A stretch of 61,552 bases of DNA from Bacteroidales bacterium (GTDB lineage: Bacteria; Bacteroidota; Bacteroidia; Bacteroidales; UBA932), in the NCBI GenBank assembly GCA_017445015.1, contig JAFSVL010000054.1:1-61552 (forward strand), written 5' to 3'. Position 1 is the first letter of the stretch. Every line of letters starts with the position of its first letter. The notes beneath the pieces are model-generated. The model saw nothing but the letters and a program-made list of their open reading frames with translations. It made no database searches and was not told where the DNA came from. The position numbers and the translations under genes are program-made. Shown in pieces: positions 26,465 through 35,745 of this stretch.

Positions 26465-27799
26465 ATGTCTGATACAATCGTTTTGAAAAAGGGGCTCAAC
26501 CTCCCTGTGACGGGAGCGGCCGAGCCCGTTGTCCGCAAATCGATCGTGTCCCGCACCCTTGCCGTGGAGCCCACGTGCCTCAAGGGCTTCTCTCCCCGCC
26601 TTCTGGTCAAGGAGGGGGATGCCGTGCTTTGCGGGTCACCGGTCCTTGCCGACAAAACCCGTCCCGAAATCCTGATGACCTCGCCCGTCAGCGGGACGGT
26701 CAAAGCAATCGTCCGCGGGGATAAGCGGAAACTTCTGGCCGTGCTCATCGAGACCGCTGAACGGCAGGAAGCGGCGGAATTCCATCCCGGGTCCACCGAT
26801 GCTGCTTCCGTGCGTAACGGCTTGCTGGAAAGCGGCCTCTGGCTGCAACTGGTACAGCGTCCCTACGGTGTCATCGCCGACCCGTCGGCAACGCCGAAGA
26901 TCATCTACCTCTCCACCTTCGGCACCGGGCCGCTCGCCGCGGACAGCGCCTTCTGTCTCGGAAACGAACTTGGAGCGATGCAGGCGGGCATCGATGCGCT
27001 GGAGAAAATAGCGCCTGTACATATCGGCGTATGTGAGGCGTCTGTCTTTGCCGGGCTGAGGGCCTCCGGAATCCATGTTTTCAAGGGTCCCCATCCCGCG
27101 GGCAATGCCGGCGTACAGATCAGCCATGTCTGCCCCATCGTGAAAGGCGATACGGTCTGGACGCTCAGTCCCGAAGGGCTGGCCGCCATCGGAAAGTTCT
27201 TCCTCCGGGGGAAACTCGACCTGCGGCGCCGCATCGCGGTAACGGGTCCCGCGGCCATCGGGCCCGCGTATGTGGAAGCGCTGCCCGGAACGCCCATGCC
27301 GGAATTCCGGAGTTTCTGGGGCGCCTCGTCGCAGGGGCTGCGCATCATCAGCGGCGACCTGCTCTGCGGGCGCAATGTCGGTGCGGAGGGCTGCCTCGGC
27401 TGGCGCGACAATCAGGTCACCATCATCCGTGAAGGCACGGAAAGGGAATATTTCGGCTGGATCCGCCCGCTGCGCTGGAAGCAGTTCAGCACGGACCGTG
27501 CCTATTTCAGCTGGCTTACGCCCTGGCGCCGCTATGACATGGACACCAACCTGCACGGCGGCAAACGCGCCTTCCTGATGAACGACGCCTACTACGCCAA
27601 AATGCTGCCGATGGACCTCTATCCCCTCTTCCTCGTCAAGGCCTGTCTGGCAGGCGATATCGAGAAGATGGAGAAATTCGGCATCTACGAAGTGCTGCCC
27701 GAGGACCTGGCGCTCTGCGAATTCGTGGACCCGAGCAAAAACGACCTTCAGGAAATTATCGCTGGGGGCATTGACCTTATGCTTAAAGAAATGGCTTAG
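26465..27799 (+). CDS. nqrA: Na+-translocating NADH:quinone reductase subunit A
   Basis: 444 aa, full length. Starts SDTIVLKKGLNLPVTGAAEP, as in the family, and carries the lipoyl-like N-terminal segment (KEGDAVLCGSPVLADK, SPVSGTVKAIVRG). The peripheral subunit on the cytosolic side contributes to quinone binding. First gene of nqrABCDEF; the next start is 5 nt after its stop. The complex oxidises NADH, reduces quinone and pumps Na+ outward, and is the usual NADH dehydrogenase of gut Bacteroidota. Confidence 0.95.
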   Translation: MSDTIVLKKGLNLPVTGAAEPVVRKSIVSRTLAVEPTCLKGFSPRLLVKEGDAVLCGSPVLADKTRPEILMTSPVSGTVKAIVRGDKRKLLAVLIETAERQEAAEFHPGSTDAASVRNGLLESGLWLQLVQRPYGVIADPSATPKIIYLSTFGTGPLAADSAFCLGNELGAMQAGIDALEKIAPVHIGVCEASVFAGLRASGIHVFKGPHPAGNAGVQISHVCPIVKGDTVWTLSPEGLAAIGKFFLRGKLDLRRRIAVTGPAAIGPAYVEALPGTPMPEFRSFWGASSQGLRIISGDLLCGRNVGAEGCLGWRDNQVTIIREGTEREYFGWIRPLRWKQFSTDRAYFSWLTPWRRYDMDTNLHGGKRAFLMNDAYYAKMLPMDLYPLFLVKACLAGDIEKMEKFGIYEVLPEDLALCEFVDPSKNDLQEIIAGGIDLMLKEMA

Positions 27800-27804
27800 A
27801 AGAG

Positions 27805-28917
27805 ATGCATCCGATATTTGAAAAAGGCGGAAAACTGGGCTGGCTGCACAGCACCGCCGACGCTTTCGATACCTTCCTCGCCGTTCCCGGCACCGTGACG
27901 GGCAAAGGCTCGCACGTCCGCGATGCGGTGGACCTCAAACGCATCATCATACTGGCCCTGATCGCCGTCATCCCGGCGGCCCTGTTCGGGATGTGGAACG
28001 TGGGCTACCAGCACGGGCTCGCCACCGGCGACCCGCGCATCAACCTGCTCGGCAACTGGTGGTTCGGATTCCTGCATGTACTGCCCATCTATGTGGTATC
28101 GTATGCCGTGGGCCTGTCCATCGAATTCGGGACCGCGCAAATCCGGGAAGAGGAAGTCAACGAGGGATTCCTGATGACGGGATTCCTCATTCCCCTGATT
28201 GTCCCCGTGACCACCCCCCTGTGGATGGTGGGGCTCGCGACGGCGTTCTCCGTCATTTTCTGCAAGGAAATTTTCGGGGGCACCGGCATGAACATCTGGA
28301 ATCCCGCGCTGGTGGCGCGTGCGTTCCTGTTCTTCTCCTATCCCAACCAGATGTCCGGTTCACAATGCTGGATCGCCCTGGGGAAAGGAGAGACGATGCC
28401 GGATGCCTGCACCGGCGCCACGCCCCTTGCCCTGGACGGCCCCGCACAGTACGGCACGGGCTTCTGGGACCTCTTTCTCGGTACGGTTCCCGGCTCCGTC
28501 GGCGAGACCTCGGTCATCGCCATCCTGATCGGCGCTTTCCTGCTGATCTGGACCGGTGTCGGCAGCTGGAAAATCATGGCCGGCTCCGTGGCGGGTGCAC
28601 TGCTGGTCGGTTTCCTGGGGAATATCGGCGGGATTACCGCCATCCCCGCTTGGATGCAGCTGCTCTACGGCGGATTCGCCTTCGGGACGGTATTCATGGC
28701 GACGGACCCCGTCACCTCCTGCCAGACCGAATGCGGCAAGTGGATGTACGGCCTTTTGATCGGTATGCTCTGCATCACGGTACGGCTTTTCAACCCCGGC
28801 TATGCGGAAGGCATGATGCTCGCCATCCTCTTTGCGAACACCATGGCGCCGCTGATCGACCATTGCGTCGTCAGCGTGCACATTTCCCGCAGGAACAAGA
28901 AACTTAAAACCGCCTGA
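27805..28917 (+). CDS. nqrB: Na+-NQR subunit B
   Basis: 370 aa, polytopic with about ten transmembrane helices. The flavinylation motif D200-x-x-TGAT206 (DACTGAT) marks the Thr that carries covalent FMN. Slightly shorter than the ~410-aa Vibrio protein, mainly in the N-terminal part, as is common in this phylum. Also binds riboflavin and forms part of the Na+ path in the known complex. Confidence 0.95.
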   Translation: MHPIFEKGGKLGWLHSTADAFDTFLAVPGTVTGKGSHVRDAVDLKRIIILALIAVIPAALFGMWNVGYQHGLATGDPRINLLGNWWFGFLHVLPIYVVSYAVGLSIEFGTAQIREEEVNEGFLMTGFLIPLIVPVTTPLWMVGLATAFSVIFCKEIFGGTGMNIWNPALVARAFLFFSYPNQMSGSQCWIALGKGETMPDACTGATPLALDGPAQYGTGFWDLFLGTVPGSVGETSVIAILIGAFLLIWTGVGSWKIMAGSVAGALLVGFLGNIGGITAIPAWMQLLYGGFAFGTVFMATDPVTSCQTECGKWMYGLLIGMLCITVRLFNPGYAEGMMLAILFANTMAPLIDHCVVSVHISRRNKKLKTA

Positions 28918-28922
28918 AGAAG

Positions 28923-29657
28923 ATGAACACCAACAGTAATAGTTATACCGTGGTCTACACGACCCTGATCGTCGTGGTCGTCGCTGCGCTGCTTGCGTTC
29001 GTCGCCATGAAGCTCGGTCCGGCGCAGGAGGCCAATGCCAAGGCGGAAACGCTGCGCCAGATGATGGCGGCGGCAGGCATCAAACCCGCCGATGCGTTAT
29101 TCTCTACTTCCAACGCCGATATCCTCAGCCTGTACGCCGACAACATCGCCGAAGCCTATACCGTCGGACGCGACGGGCGGCGCAACGGAGAACTGTCCGT
29201 CCTCCGGGAAAAGATCGAACTGGTGGACCGGCTCAAACCGCAATACAAAGCTATCAAAAGCGGCGGCGAGGTAACGCTGCCCGTCTATGTCTTCAAGAGC
29301 GGCGTGGCGGTCATTCCCGTTTACGGTGCGGGCCTCTGGGGACCGGTCTGGGGCTATATCGCCCTGCAGGAAGGCCGCGGCAGCATCGCCGGCGCCTATT
29401 TCGACCATGAAAGCGAAACCCCGGGACTCGGTGCCAAGATCAAGGATGAGCCCGCTTTCCGCGAAAAATTTGCGGGAAAGACCGTCGGATGGGGCGAAGA
29501 ACCCGCCTTCCGGCTGGAGAAGAACGCCGAGGCCGGCGGAGCCACGAACGCAGTGGATGCGATTACCGGCGCCACGATGACCTCCAGGGGACTCGACGAA
29601 GCGCTGAATGTCTGGTTCAAGGCCTATGAGCGCCATTTCAAAACAGAGGAGGACTAA
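28923..29657 (+). CDS. nqrC: Na+-NQR subunit C
   Basis: 244 aa. One N-terminal transmembrane helix (~9-30), then a periplasmic FMN-binding domain with the flavinylation motif D212-x-x-TGAT218, followed by SRGLDEAL. Six-nucleotide gap from nqrB and 3 nt to nqrD. An ApbE-type flavin transferase is needed to load FMN; its gene is not in the window. Confidence 0.95.
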   Translation: MNTNSNSYTVVYTTLIVVVVAALLAFVAMKLGPAQEANAKAETLRQMMAAAGIKPADALFSTSNADILSLYADNIAEAYTVGRDGRRNGELSVLREKIELVDRLKPQYKAIKSGGEVTLPVYVFKSGVAVIPVYGAGLWGPVWGYIALQEGRGSIAGAYFDHESETPGLGAKIKDEPAFREKFAGKTVGWGEEPAFRLEKNAEAGGATNAVDAITGATMTSRGLDEALNVWFKAYERHFKTEED

Positions 29658-29660
29658 GCC

Positions 29661-30272
29661 ATGGCACAAAAACTTAAAGAAACAATACTGAATCCGATCC
29701 TGAAGGGCAATCCGATTACCGTCCTGGTACTCGGCATCTGCTCGTCGCTCGCCGTTACCGTGCAACTCAAGGGCGCGCTGGTGATGGCCCTGTCGGTTAT
29801 TGCCGTGACGGGACTGTCCAGCCTTGTCTGCTCGCTGCTGCGCAACACCATCCCGATGCGCGTGCGCATCATCGTACAACTGGTCGTAGTGGCGATGATG
29901 GTGATTCTCGTGGACCAGATCCTCAAGGCCGGAGAAAGCACCTATGCCATCGACAAACAGCTTTCGGTTTATATCGGCCTGATTATTACGAACTGTATCG
30001 TGATGGGGCGCATCGAAGCCTTCGCGCTGGGCAACAAGCCCATTCCGTCGCTGCTCGACGGGCTTGCGAACGGCACCGGCTACGGGCTGATCCTCATCGT
30101 GGTGGCCTTCCTGCGCGAACTGCTGGGCAGCGGCACCCTTTTCGGGCTGCAGGTGCTGCCCGCCTCCTATATCCCCAACAACCTCGTCATCCTTCCGCCT
30201 TTCGCCCTGATCCTGCTCGGCTGCATTATCTGGGCGCACAGGGCCTTCGACAAGGAGCTTCAGGAAAAATAA
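29661..30272 (+). CDS. nqrD: Na+-NQR subunit D
   Basis: 203 aa, six transmembrane helices. Family segments NPITVLVLGICSSLAVTVQL near the N-terminus and LIITNCIVMGRIEAFALGNKP mid-chain, with the conserved Cys in ITNC that helps hold the intramembrane iron-sulfur centre shared with NqrE. Confidence 0.95.
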   Translation: MAQKLKETILNPILKGNPITVLVLGICSSLAVTVQLKGALVMALSVIAVTGLSSLVCSLLRNTIPMRVRIIVQLVVVAMMVILVDQILKAGESTYAIDKQLSVYIGLIITNCIVMGRIEAFALGNKPIPSLLDGLANGTGYGLILIVVAFLRELLGSGTLFGLQVLPASYIPNNLVILPPFALILLGCIIWAHRAFDKELQEK

Positions 30273-30284
30273 CCGCGACACCTT

Positions 30285-30899
30285 ATGGAATATCTCAGCT
30301 TATTCGTCAAGTCCGTCTTTGTGGACAATATGATTTTCGCCTACTTCCTGGGTATGTGCTCGTACCTGGCGGTATCGAAAAACGTAAAGACAGCCAATGG
30401 CCTGGGGCTCGCGGTCATCTTCGTGCTGCTCTGCACCCTGCCCATCAATTATCTGCTCAACCGCTTTGTCCTCCAGCCCGGCGCCCTGTCCTGGCTGGGG
30501 AAAGACTTTGCGGACGTGGACCTCAGTTTTCTGAGTTTTATCCTCTTTATCGCCGTCATCGCCGCCTTCGTGCAACTGGTGGAGATGATCGTGGAGAAGT
30601 ACCTGCCCTCGCTGTACGCATCGCTCGGCATTTTCCTGCCGCTGATCGCGGTGAACTGCGCGATTCTGGGCGCATCCCTCTTTATGCAGCAGCGTGAGTT
30701 CGCCTCCGTGCTTGAAGCGGAAGTCTATGCGCTCGGCTCGGGTATCGGCTGGTACCTGGCTATCGTAGCCCTGGCCGCCATCCGTGAAAAACTCAGCTAC
30801 AGCAATATCCCCGCCCCCCTCCGGGGCACCGGCATCGCCTTTATTACGGTGGGCCTGATGGGAATGGCGTTCATGATTTTCATGGGCATACAAATCTAG
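30285..30899 (+). CDS. nqrE: Na+-NQR subunit E
   Basis: 204 aa, six transmembrane helices in the inverted topology of NqrD. Family segments [20 protein letters not shown] and [15 protein letters not shown], with Cys in MCSYLA and VNCAIL as the iron ligands of the complex. The gene is 12 nt after nqrD and 13 nt before nqrF. Confidence 0.95.
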   Translation: MEYLSLFVKSVFVDNMIFAYFLGMCSYLAVSKNVKTANGLGLAVIFVLLCTLPINYLLNRFVLQPGALSWLGKDFADVDLSFLSFILFIAVIAAFVQLVEMIVEKYLPSLYASLGIFLPLIAVNCAILGASLFMQQREFASVLEAEVYALGSGIGWYLAIVALAAIREKLSYSNIPAPLRGTGIAFITVGLMGMAFMIFMGIQI

Positions 30900-30912
30900 G
30901 AGGACAGAAAAG

Positions 30913-32190
30913 ATGATTCAATCGACAATACTGGCTTCCGTCGCGGTCATCGTGGTGGTGACCCTGGTCCTGGTGGCGCTCCTGCTTTATGTCAAGGACA
31001 AGATTACCCCCAAGGGCAGCGTACGGATTGACATCAATGACGGGAAGAAAGAACTGAATGTGACGCCGGGCGGCAACCTGATGGCGACGCTCGCCGGGGA
31101 AAAGATTTTCCTGCCCTCCGCCTGCGGAGGCAAGGCCAACTGCGGCCAGTGCAAGGTCCAGGTCTTCGAGGGCGGCGGCGAAATCCTGCCCACCGAGACC
31201 GGCTTCTTCAACCGCAGGCAAATCAAGGACGGCTGGCGCCTGGGCTGCCAGGTCAAGGTCAAGGACAACCTGAAAATCAAGGTGGCGGAAAGCGCCCTGA
31301 GCGTCAAGAAACTCGAGTGCGAGGTCATCTCCAACGAGAACGTGGCCACCTTCATCAAGGAATTCACCGTGAAACTTCCCGAAGGCGAGCATCTGGAATT
31401 CAAGAGCGGGGAATACATCCAGATCGACATTCCCGCCTATGAAGCGGACTTCTCGGACATGGGCGTCGCGCCCGTATATCTGGGCGACTGGGAGAAATAC
31501 GGCATCACGTCCCTGAAGTACAGGAATGCAGAGCCCACGGTACGGGCCTATTCCATGGCCTCGTATCCCGGGGAGAAGGGCGTCATCAAACTCAATGTGC
31601 GTATCGCCACGCCTCCGTTCGACAGGACCCAGCCCAAGGGCGTGTTCAAATTCGTCCCAGGCGTCCCTCCCGGCATCGCCTCCACCTATGTTTTCTCCCG
31701 TAAACCGGGTGACAAGGTAACCATCAGCGGTCCCTTCGGCGAGTTCCTGCTCCCGGAGAACGATCCTGAAAACATGGAGTACGTCTTCGTGGGCGGCGGC
31801 GCCGGCATGGCGCCCCTGCGCAGCCATATCATGCAACTCTTCAAGACGCTCAGGACAGGGCGGAAGGTACATTTCTTCTACGGCGCGCGCGCGCTCGTGG
31901 AAGCCTTCTATCTTGAAGACTTTGCCGAAATCGAGCGCGAGTTCCCGAACTTCAAGTTCCATCTGGCCCTGGACCGGCCGGATCCCGAGGCCGACAAGGC
32001 GGGCGTCCCCTATACGGCCGGGTTCGTGCACAACGTGATGTACGAGACCTACCTGAAAGACCATGAGGCGCCGGAAGACATCAAGTACTTCATGTGCGGG
32101 CCTCCGATGATGGTCAACTGCGTCAATCAGCTGCTGGATTCACTGGGCGTCGCGCCCGAGAGCATCCTCTACGACAATTTCGGAGGATAG
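30913..32190 (+). CDS. nqrF: Na+-NQR subunit F, NADH-oxidising
   Basis: 425 aa. An N-terminal transmembrane helix, then a 2Fe-2S ferredoxin domain with C71-x5-C77-x2-C80 and C112, then FAD and NADH domains (RAYSMASYPG for FAD; GGGAGMAPLRSH and the terminal FMCGPPMMVNCV for NADH). It takes electrons from NADH and starts the transfer chain of the complex. Last gene of the operon; an AGGAGG-like run precedes its start. A weak hairpin follows its stop without a T-run. Confidence 0.95.
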   Translation: MIQSTILASVAVIVVVTLVLVALLLYVKDKITPKGSVRIDINDGKKELNVTPGGNLMATLAGEKIFLPSACGGKANCGQCKVQVFEGGGEILPTETGFFNRRQIKDGWRLGCQVKVKDNLKIKVAESALSVKKLECEVISNENVATFIKEFTVKLPEGEHLEFKSGEYIQIDIPAYEADFSDMGVAPVYLGDWEKYGITSLKYRNAEPTVRAYSMASYPGEKGVIKLNVRIATPPFDRTQPKGVFKFVPGVPPGIASTYVFSRKPGDKVTISGPFGEFLLPENDPENMEYVFVGGGAGMAPLRSHIMQLFKTLRTGRKVHFFYGARALVEAFYLEDFAEIEREFPNFKFHLALDRPDPEADKAGVPYTAGFVHNVMYETYLKDHEAPEDIKYFMCGPPMMVNCVNQLLDSLGVAPESILYDNFGG

Positions 32191-32225
32191 AAAGCCTGCA
32201 GGATTTCCGGAGGGAAGGCGGATTA

Positions 32226-32258
32226 GTTGTAAATGCAAAGAAAATTTCTTTATATTTG
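32226..32258 (+). promoter_or_regulatory. Promoter of the polysaccharide-utilization locus
   Basis: GTTG at 32226-32229, a 21-nt spacer and TATATTTG at 32251-32258 fit the Bacteroidota promoter with one mismatch in the -33 box. It lies 29 nt before the GH3 start. This would drive GH3, GH144, SusC, SusD and the surface lipoprotein as one unit. Confidence 0.6.
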
Positions 32259-32287
32259 CGAAATAAACTAATAACCGCCTTCTTTCT

Positions 32288-34438
32288 ATGAGAAAGACCT
32301 TCATCGCCGCCTCCTTCGCGGCCGTCGTATTTGTCGCCGTTTCCTGCGGTACCGCCGGGCGTCGCACCGGCAGTACATACCCCGTCGTGGATTCGCTCAT
32401 GAGGGTAATGACCCTCGAGGAAAAAATCGGCCAGACCGTCCTGTTTACCAGCGACTGGTCCGTCACCGGTCCCACGATGCGTACGGGATATCTGGACGAC
32501 ATCCGTGCCGGACGCTGCGGAAACATCTTTAACGCCTACACCGCGGACTATACCCGCGAACTCCAGCGCGTCGCCGTCGAGGAAACCCGGCTGGGAATTC
32601 CCCTGCTCTTCGGTTACGATGTAATTCACGGCTTCCGGACCATCTTTCCCATCAACCTGGCGCTTTCCTGCACCTGGGATCCCGCGTCGGTCGAGGAATC
32701 CGCGCGCATCGCCGCCCGTGAAGCCACCGCGGCAGGCCTGCACTGGACCTTTTCACCCATGTGCGATATCTGCGTAGAGCCGCGCTGGGGCCGCATTTCT
32801 GAAGGCTCCGGTGAAGATGCTTTCCTGGGCAGCGCACTTGCCGCCGCGATGACCCGCGGCTACCAGGGCGACGACCTGTCCGCCGACAATACCCTGCTCG
32901 CCTGCGTCAAGCATTATGCCGCATACGGCGCGCCCCAGGCCGGACGCGACTACAATACCGTAGATATGTCCGAGCGCTGGCTGCGGGAATTCTACCTGCC
33001 GCCCTACAAGGCCGCCATCGATGCGGGGGCGCTCAGCGTCATGGCTTCCTTCAATGAACTCGACGGCGTGCCCGCCACGGCCAGCAAACACCTGATGGAA
33101 GACATCCTGCGCGATGAATGGGGCTTCAAGGGCTTTGTCGTGACCGATTATACCGGCATCAACGAAATGGTCTGCCACGGATATGCCGCGGACGAAGAGG
33201 ATGCCGCCTCTCTGGCGGTCAATGCAGGCATCGACATGGATATGCAGAGCGCCGCCTACATGAATTACCTCAAAGGGCTCGTAGAGGCGGGGAAAGTCAG
33301 CGAAAAAACCGTTGACGACTGTTGCCGCCGGGTGCTGGAGGTCAAAGCCGCCCTCGGCCTCTTCGAAGACCCCTACCGCTATTGCAGCGCGGAACGCGAG
33401 GCCGCCGAGACGCTCACGGACCAGAACCGGGCCGCCGCCCGCCGCATCGCCTGCGAGAGCATGGTCCTTCTCAGCAACAACGGCATCCTGCCCCTTGAAA
33501 AGGGAAGGCCCGTCGCTGTGACAGGCCCCCTCGCCGACAGCAAAAATGACCTTCTGGCCTCCTGGAGAGGCGCAGGGCGCGTCGAGGACGTTCCCGTTTC
33601 TGTGCTCGGAGCGATCCGCGAGGTCAATCCCGTCAGCGCTTCCGCCGGCACGGTGGTGCTCGTCGCAGGTGAAGACTGCCGGTGGTCCGGCGAGGCCGCC
33701 AGCCGTTCCGACATCCGGCTTCCTGAAGAACAGACGGCATTGCTCCGGCAACTCAAGGCGCAGCGGAAGAAGGTCGTGCTGGTCGTCATGAACGGCCGCC
33801 CGCTCGACCTCTCCGAAGAGTCGCAGCTTGCGGATGCCATCCTCGAGGCCTGGTATCCCGGCACGATGGGCGGATATGCCGTCGCAGATGTCCTGTTCGG
33901 TGATTTCAATCCCTCCGGCAAATTGTCCGTCACCTTCCCGCGCAATCTCGGCCAGGTCCCCATCTACCATTACGCCAAGAACACCGGACGGCCTTATGTG
34001 CACCCGGAAGCCAAGTACGAATCCCGTTACCTCGATGTCCCCAACGAGCCCCTCTATGCGTTCGGCCACGGCCTGAGTTATACGGATTTCACCTACGGCG
34101 AACCGGAGCTTTCCGCCGCCTCCTTCTCCGGAGAGGGCAGCATCACGGTGAGGACCAGCGTCAGCAATACCGGCAGCCGCGCAGGGACGGAGACCGTACA
34201 GTTGTACATCCGCGACCTTGTGGGCAGCGTCACCCGCCCCGTCAAACAACTCAAGGGCTTCCGGAAAGTCAGCCTGGCGCCCGGAGAGACGGAAGAGGTT
34301 TCTTTTACCATCGACAAGGAAACCCTCTCTTTCTGGCGGCAGGACATGAGTTTCGGCCCTGAAACGGGGGATTTCAAGTTGTTTGTCGGCGGTGCCTCCG
34401 ACAAAGTGAAAGAAGCGCAATTCTCTTACACGGAATAA
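32288..34438 (+). CDS. GH3 beta-glucosidase (BglX-like)
   Basis: 716 aa with an N-terminal export signal and a lipobox-like Cys20 (FVAVSC). GH3 features: N-terminal barrel with KHYAAYGA (~208-215), the nucleophile Asp287 in FVVTDYTG, the second domain with the acid-base region, and a C-terminal fibronectin type III-like domain (TVRTSVSNTGSRAGTETVQL). It releases glucose from the non-reducing end of beta-linked oligosaccharides in the periplasm. Its stop is 2 nt before the GH144 start. The pairing with GH144 fits the GH3 enzymes that act on sophorose and sophoro-oligosaccharides (beta-1,2-glucose) in other Bacteroidota. Confidence 0.9.
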   Translation: MRKTFIAASFAAVVFVAVSCGTAGRRTGSTYPVVDSLMRVMTLEEKIGQTVLFTSDWSVTGPTMRTGYLDDIRAGRCGNIFNAYTADYTRELQRVAVEETRLGIPLLFGYDVIHGFRTIFPINLALSCTWDPASVEESARIAAREATAAGLHWTFSPMCDICVEPRWGRISEGSGEDAFLGSALAAAMTRGYQGDDLSADNTLLACVKHYAAYGAPQAGRDYNTVDMSERWLREFYLPPYKAAIDAGALSVMASFNELDGVPATASKHLMEDILRDEWGFKGFVVTDYTGINEMVCHGYAADEEDAASLAVNAGIDMDMQSAAYMNYLKGLVEAGKVSEKTVDDCCRRVLEVKAALGLFEDPYRYCSAEREAAETLTDQNRAAARRIACESMVLLSNNGILPLEKGRPVAVTGPLADSKNDLLASWRGAGRVEDVPVSVLGAIREVNPVSASAGTVVLVAGEDCRWSGEAASRSDIRLPEEQTALLRQLKAQRKKVVLVVMNGRPLDLSEESQLADAILEAWYPGTMGGYAVADVLFGDFNPSGKLSVTFPRNLGQVPIYHYAKNTGRPYVHPEAKYESRYLDVPNEPLYAFGHGLSYTDFTYGEPELSAASFSGEGSITVRTSVSNTGSRAGTETVQLYIRDLVGSVTRPVKQLKGFRKVSLAPGETEEVSFTIDKETLSFWRQDMSFGPETGDFKLFVGGASDKVKEAQFSYTE

Positions 34439-34440
34439 CC

Positions 34441-35730
34441 ATGTCGGCAAAACGGATATGGGGGGCTGCGTTGCTTTGCCTCCTCGTCGCCTGCACAGGC
34501 CGGCCACCCAAGAGCATCCTCAGCGATGAAGCGCTGCTCGATACCGTAGAGCGGCAGACCATCAAATACTTCACGGACTTTGCCGACAGCGCCACCGGGC
34601 TGGCGCGGGAGCGCGACAAGGACCGGAACGGCAATATCGTCACCATCGGCGGCTCAGGCTTCGGGGCGATGGCCATCATCGCCGGGGCCTCCCGCGGCTA
34701 TTTCCCCGAAAGCGAAGGGATAGAGCGGCTCGGCCGGATCGTCACTTCCCTCGAGCGGCTGGAGCGTTTTCATGGCGCCTGGGCGCACTGGTACGATGCA
34801 GACAGCGGGGAGCCCTTCAGTTTCAGCAAGTTCGATGACGGAGGCGACCTCGTAGAGACGGCATTTATGGTGCAGGGACTGTTGGCCGCCCGGCAGTGGC
34901 TCGCCTCCCGCGATGAAGCGCTTTCCGCCCGCTGCGATGCCCTTTGGAAGGAGGTGGAATGGGACTGGTACACCCGCGGCACCGACTCCCTCTACTGGCA
35001 CTGGTCCAAAAACCATGGCTGGAAGATGAACCACCGCATCAAAGGTTTCGATGAAACGCTCATCACCTATATCCTGGCGGCATCCTCCCCCACCCATCCC
35101 ATTTCCCGCGAGTGCTATGAGGCTTCCTACAAAACTTCGTCCTATTACCACAATGGCAGGGAGTACTACGGCATAAGCCTGCCCCTCGGCATGGATTACG
35201 GCGGCCCGCTGTTCTTCTGCCACTATTCCTGGCTCGGACTCGACCCGAGGGGCCTCAAGGATGCCGGAGGCGTCGATTACTTCGAGCGGAACAAGGCCCA
35301 TACCCTGATACACCGGGCATACGCCATCGACAATCCGAAAGGGCACAAAGGGCTGGGTAAAGATTTATGGGGATTCACTTCCTCCGACGACCCCGACGTC
35401 GGCTATAGTTCCCATCATCCCGGAACCGATGCCGAGAACGGCACCGTTTCCCCTACAGCGGCGCTCAGTTCCATCGTCTATACCCCGCAGGAGTCGATGC
35501 AGGTCATGCGGCGGTTGTGGGATATGGAAGGGATGTGGGGGCCCTACGGCTTTTACGATGCCTGCAACCCGTCCCGGACGCCTCCGGTCGTGGACCATTA
35601 TCTGGCCATCGACCAGGGCCCCGTGGCCGTGATGATTGAAAATTACCGCAGCGGCCTGCTGTGGGAACTGTTCATGTCCTGCCCGGAAATCGCCGCAGGA
35701 CTTGCAAAACTTGGCTTCTATTACTATTAA
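34441..35730 (+). CDS. GH144-type endo-beta-1,2-glucanase (glycoamylase-like domain)
   Basis: 429 aa with a lipoprotein signal (MSAKRIWGAALLCLLVAC). The whole mature protein is the PF10091/GH144 (alpha/alpha)6 barrel: TIGGSGFGAMAIIAG, FDDGGDLVETAFMVQGLL, EVEWDWYTRGTDSLYWHWS and IDQGPVAVMIENYRSGLLW. Characterised members hydrolyse beta-1,2-glucan or release sophorose. It starts 2 nt after GH3 and ends 15 nt before SusC. The substrate is inferred from family and context. Confidence 0.88.
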   Translation: MSAKRIWGAALLCLLVACTGRPPKSILSDEALLDTVERQTIKYFTDFADSATGLARERDKDRNGNIVTIGGSGFGAMAIIAGASRGYFPESEGIERLGRIVTSLERLERFHGAWAHWYDADSGEPFSFSKFDDGGDLVETAFMVQGLLAARQWLASRDEALSARCDALWKEVEWDWYTRGTDSLYWHWSKNHGWKMNHRIKGFDETLITYILAASSPTHPISRECYEASYKTSSYYHNGREYYGISLPLGMDYGGPLFFCHYSWLGLDPRGLKDAGGVDYFERNKAHTLIHRAYAIDNPKGHKGLGKDLWGFTSSDDPDVGYSSHHPGTDAENGTVSPTAALSSIVYTPQESMQVMRRLWDMEGMWGPYGFYDACNPSRTPPVVDHYLAIDQGPVAVMIENYRSGLLWELFMSCPEIAAGLAKLGFYYY

Positions 35731-35745
35731 TCCATTTTATCATCA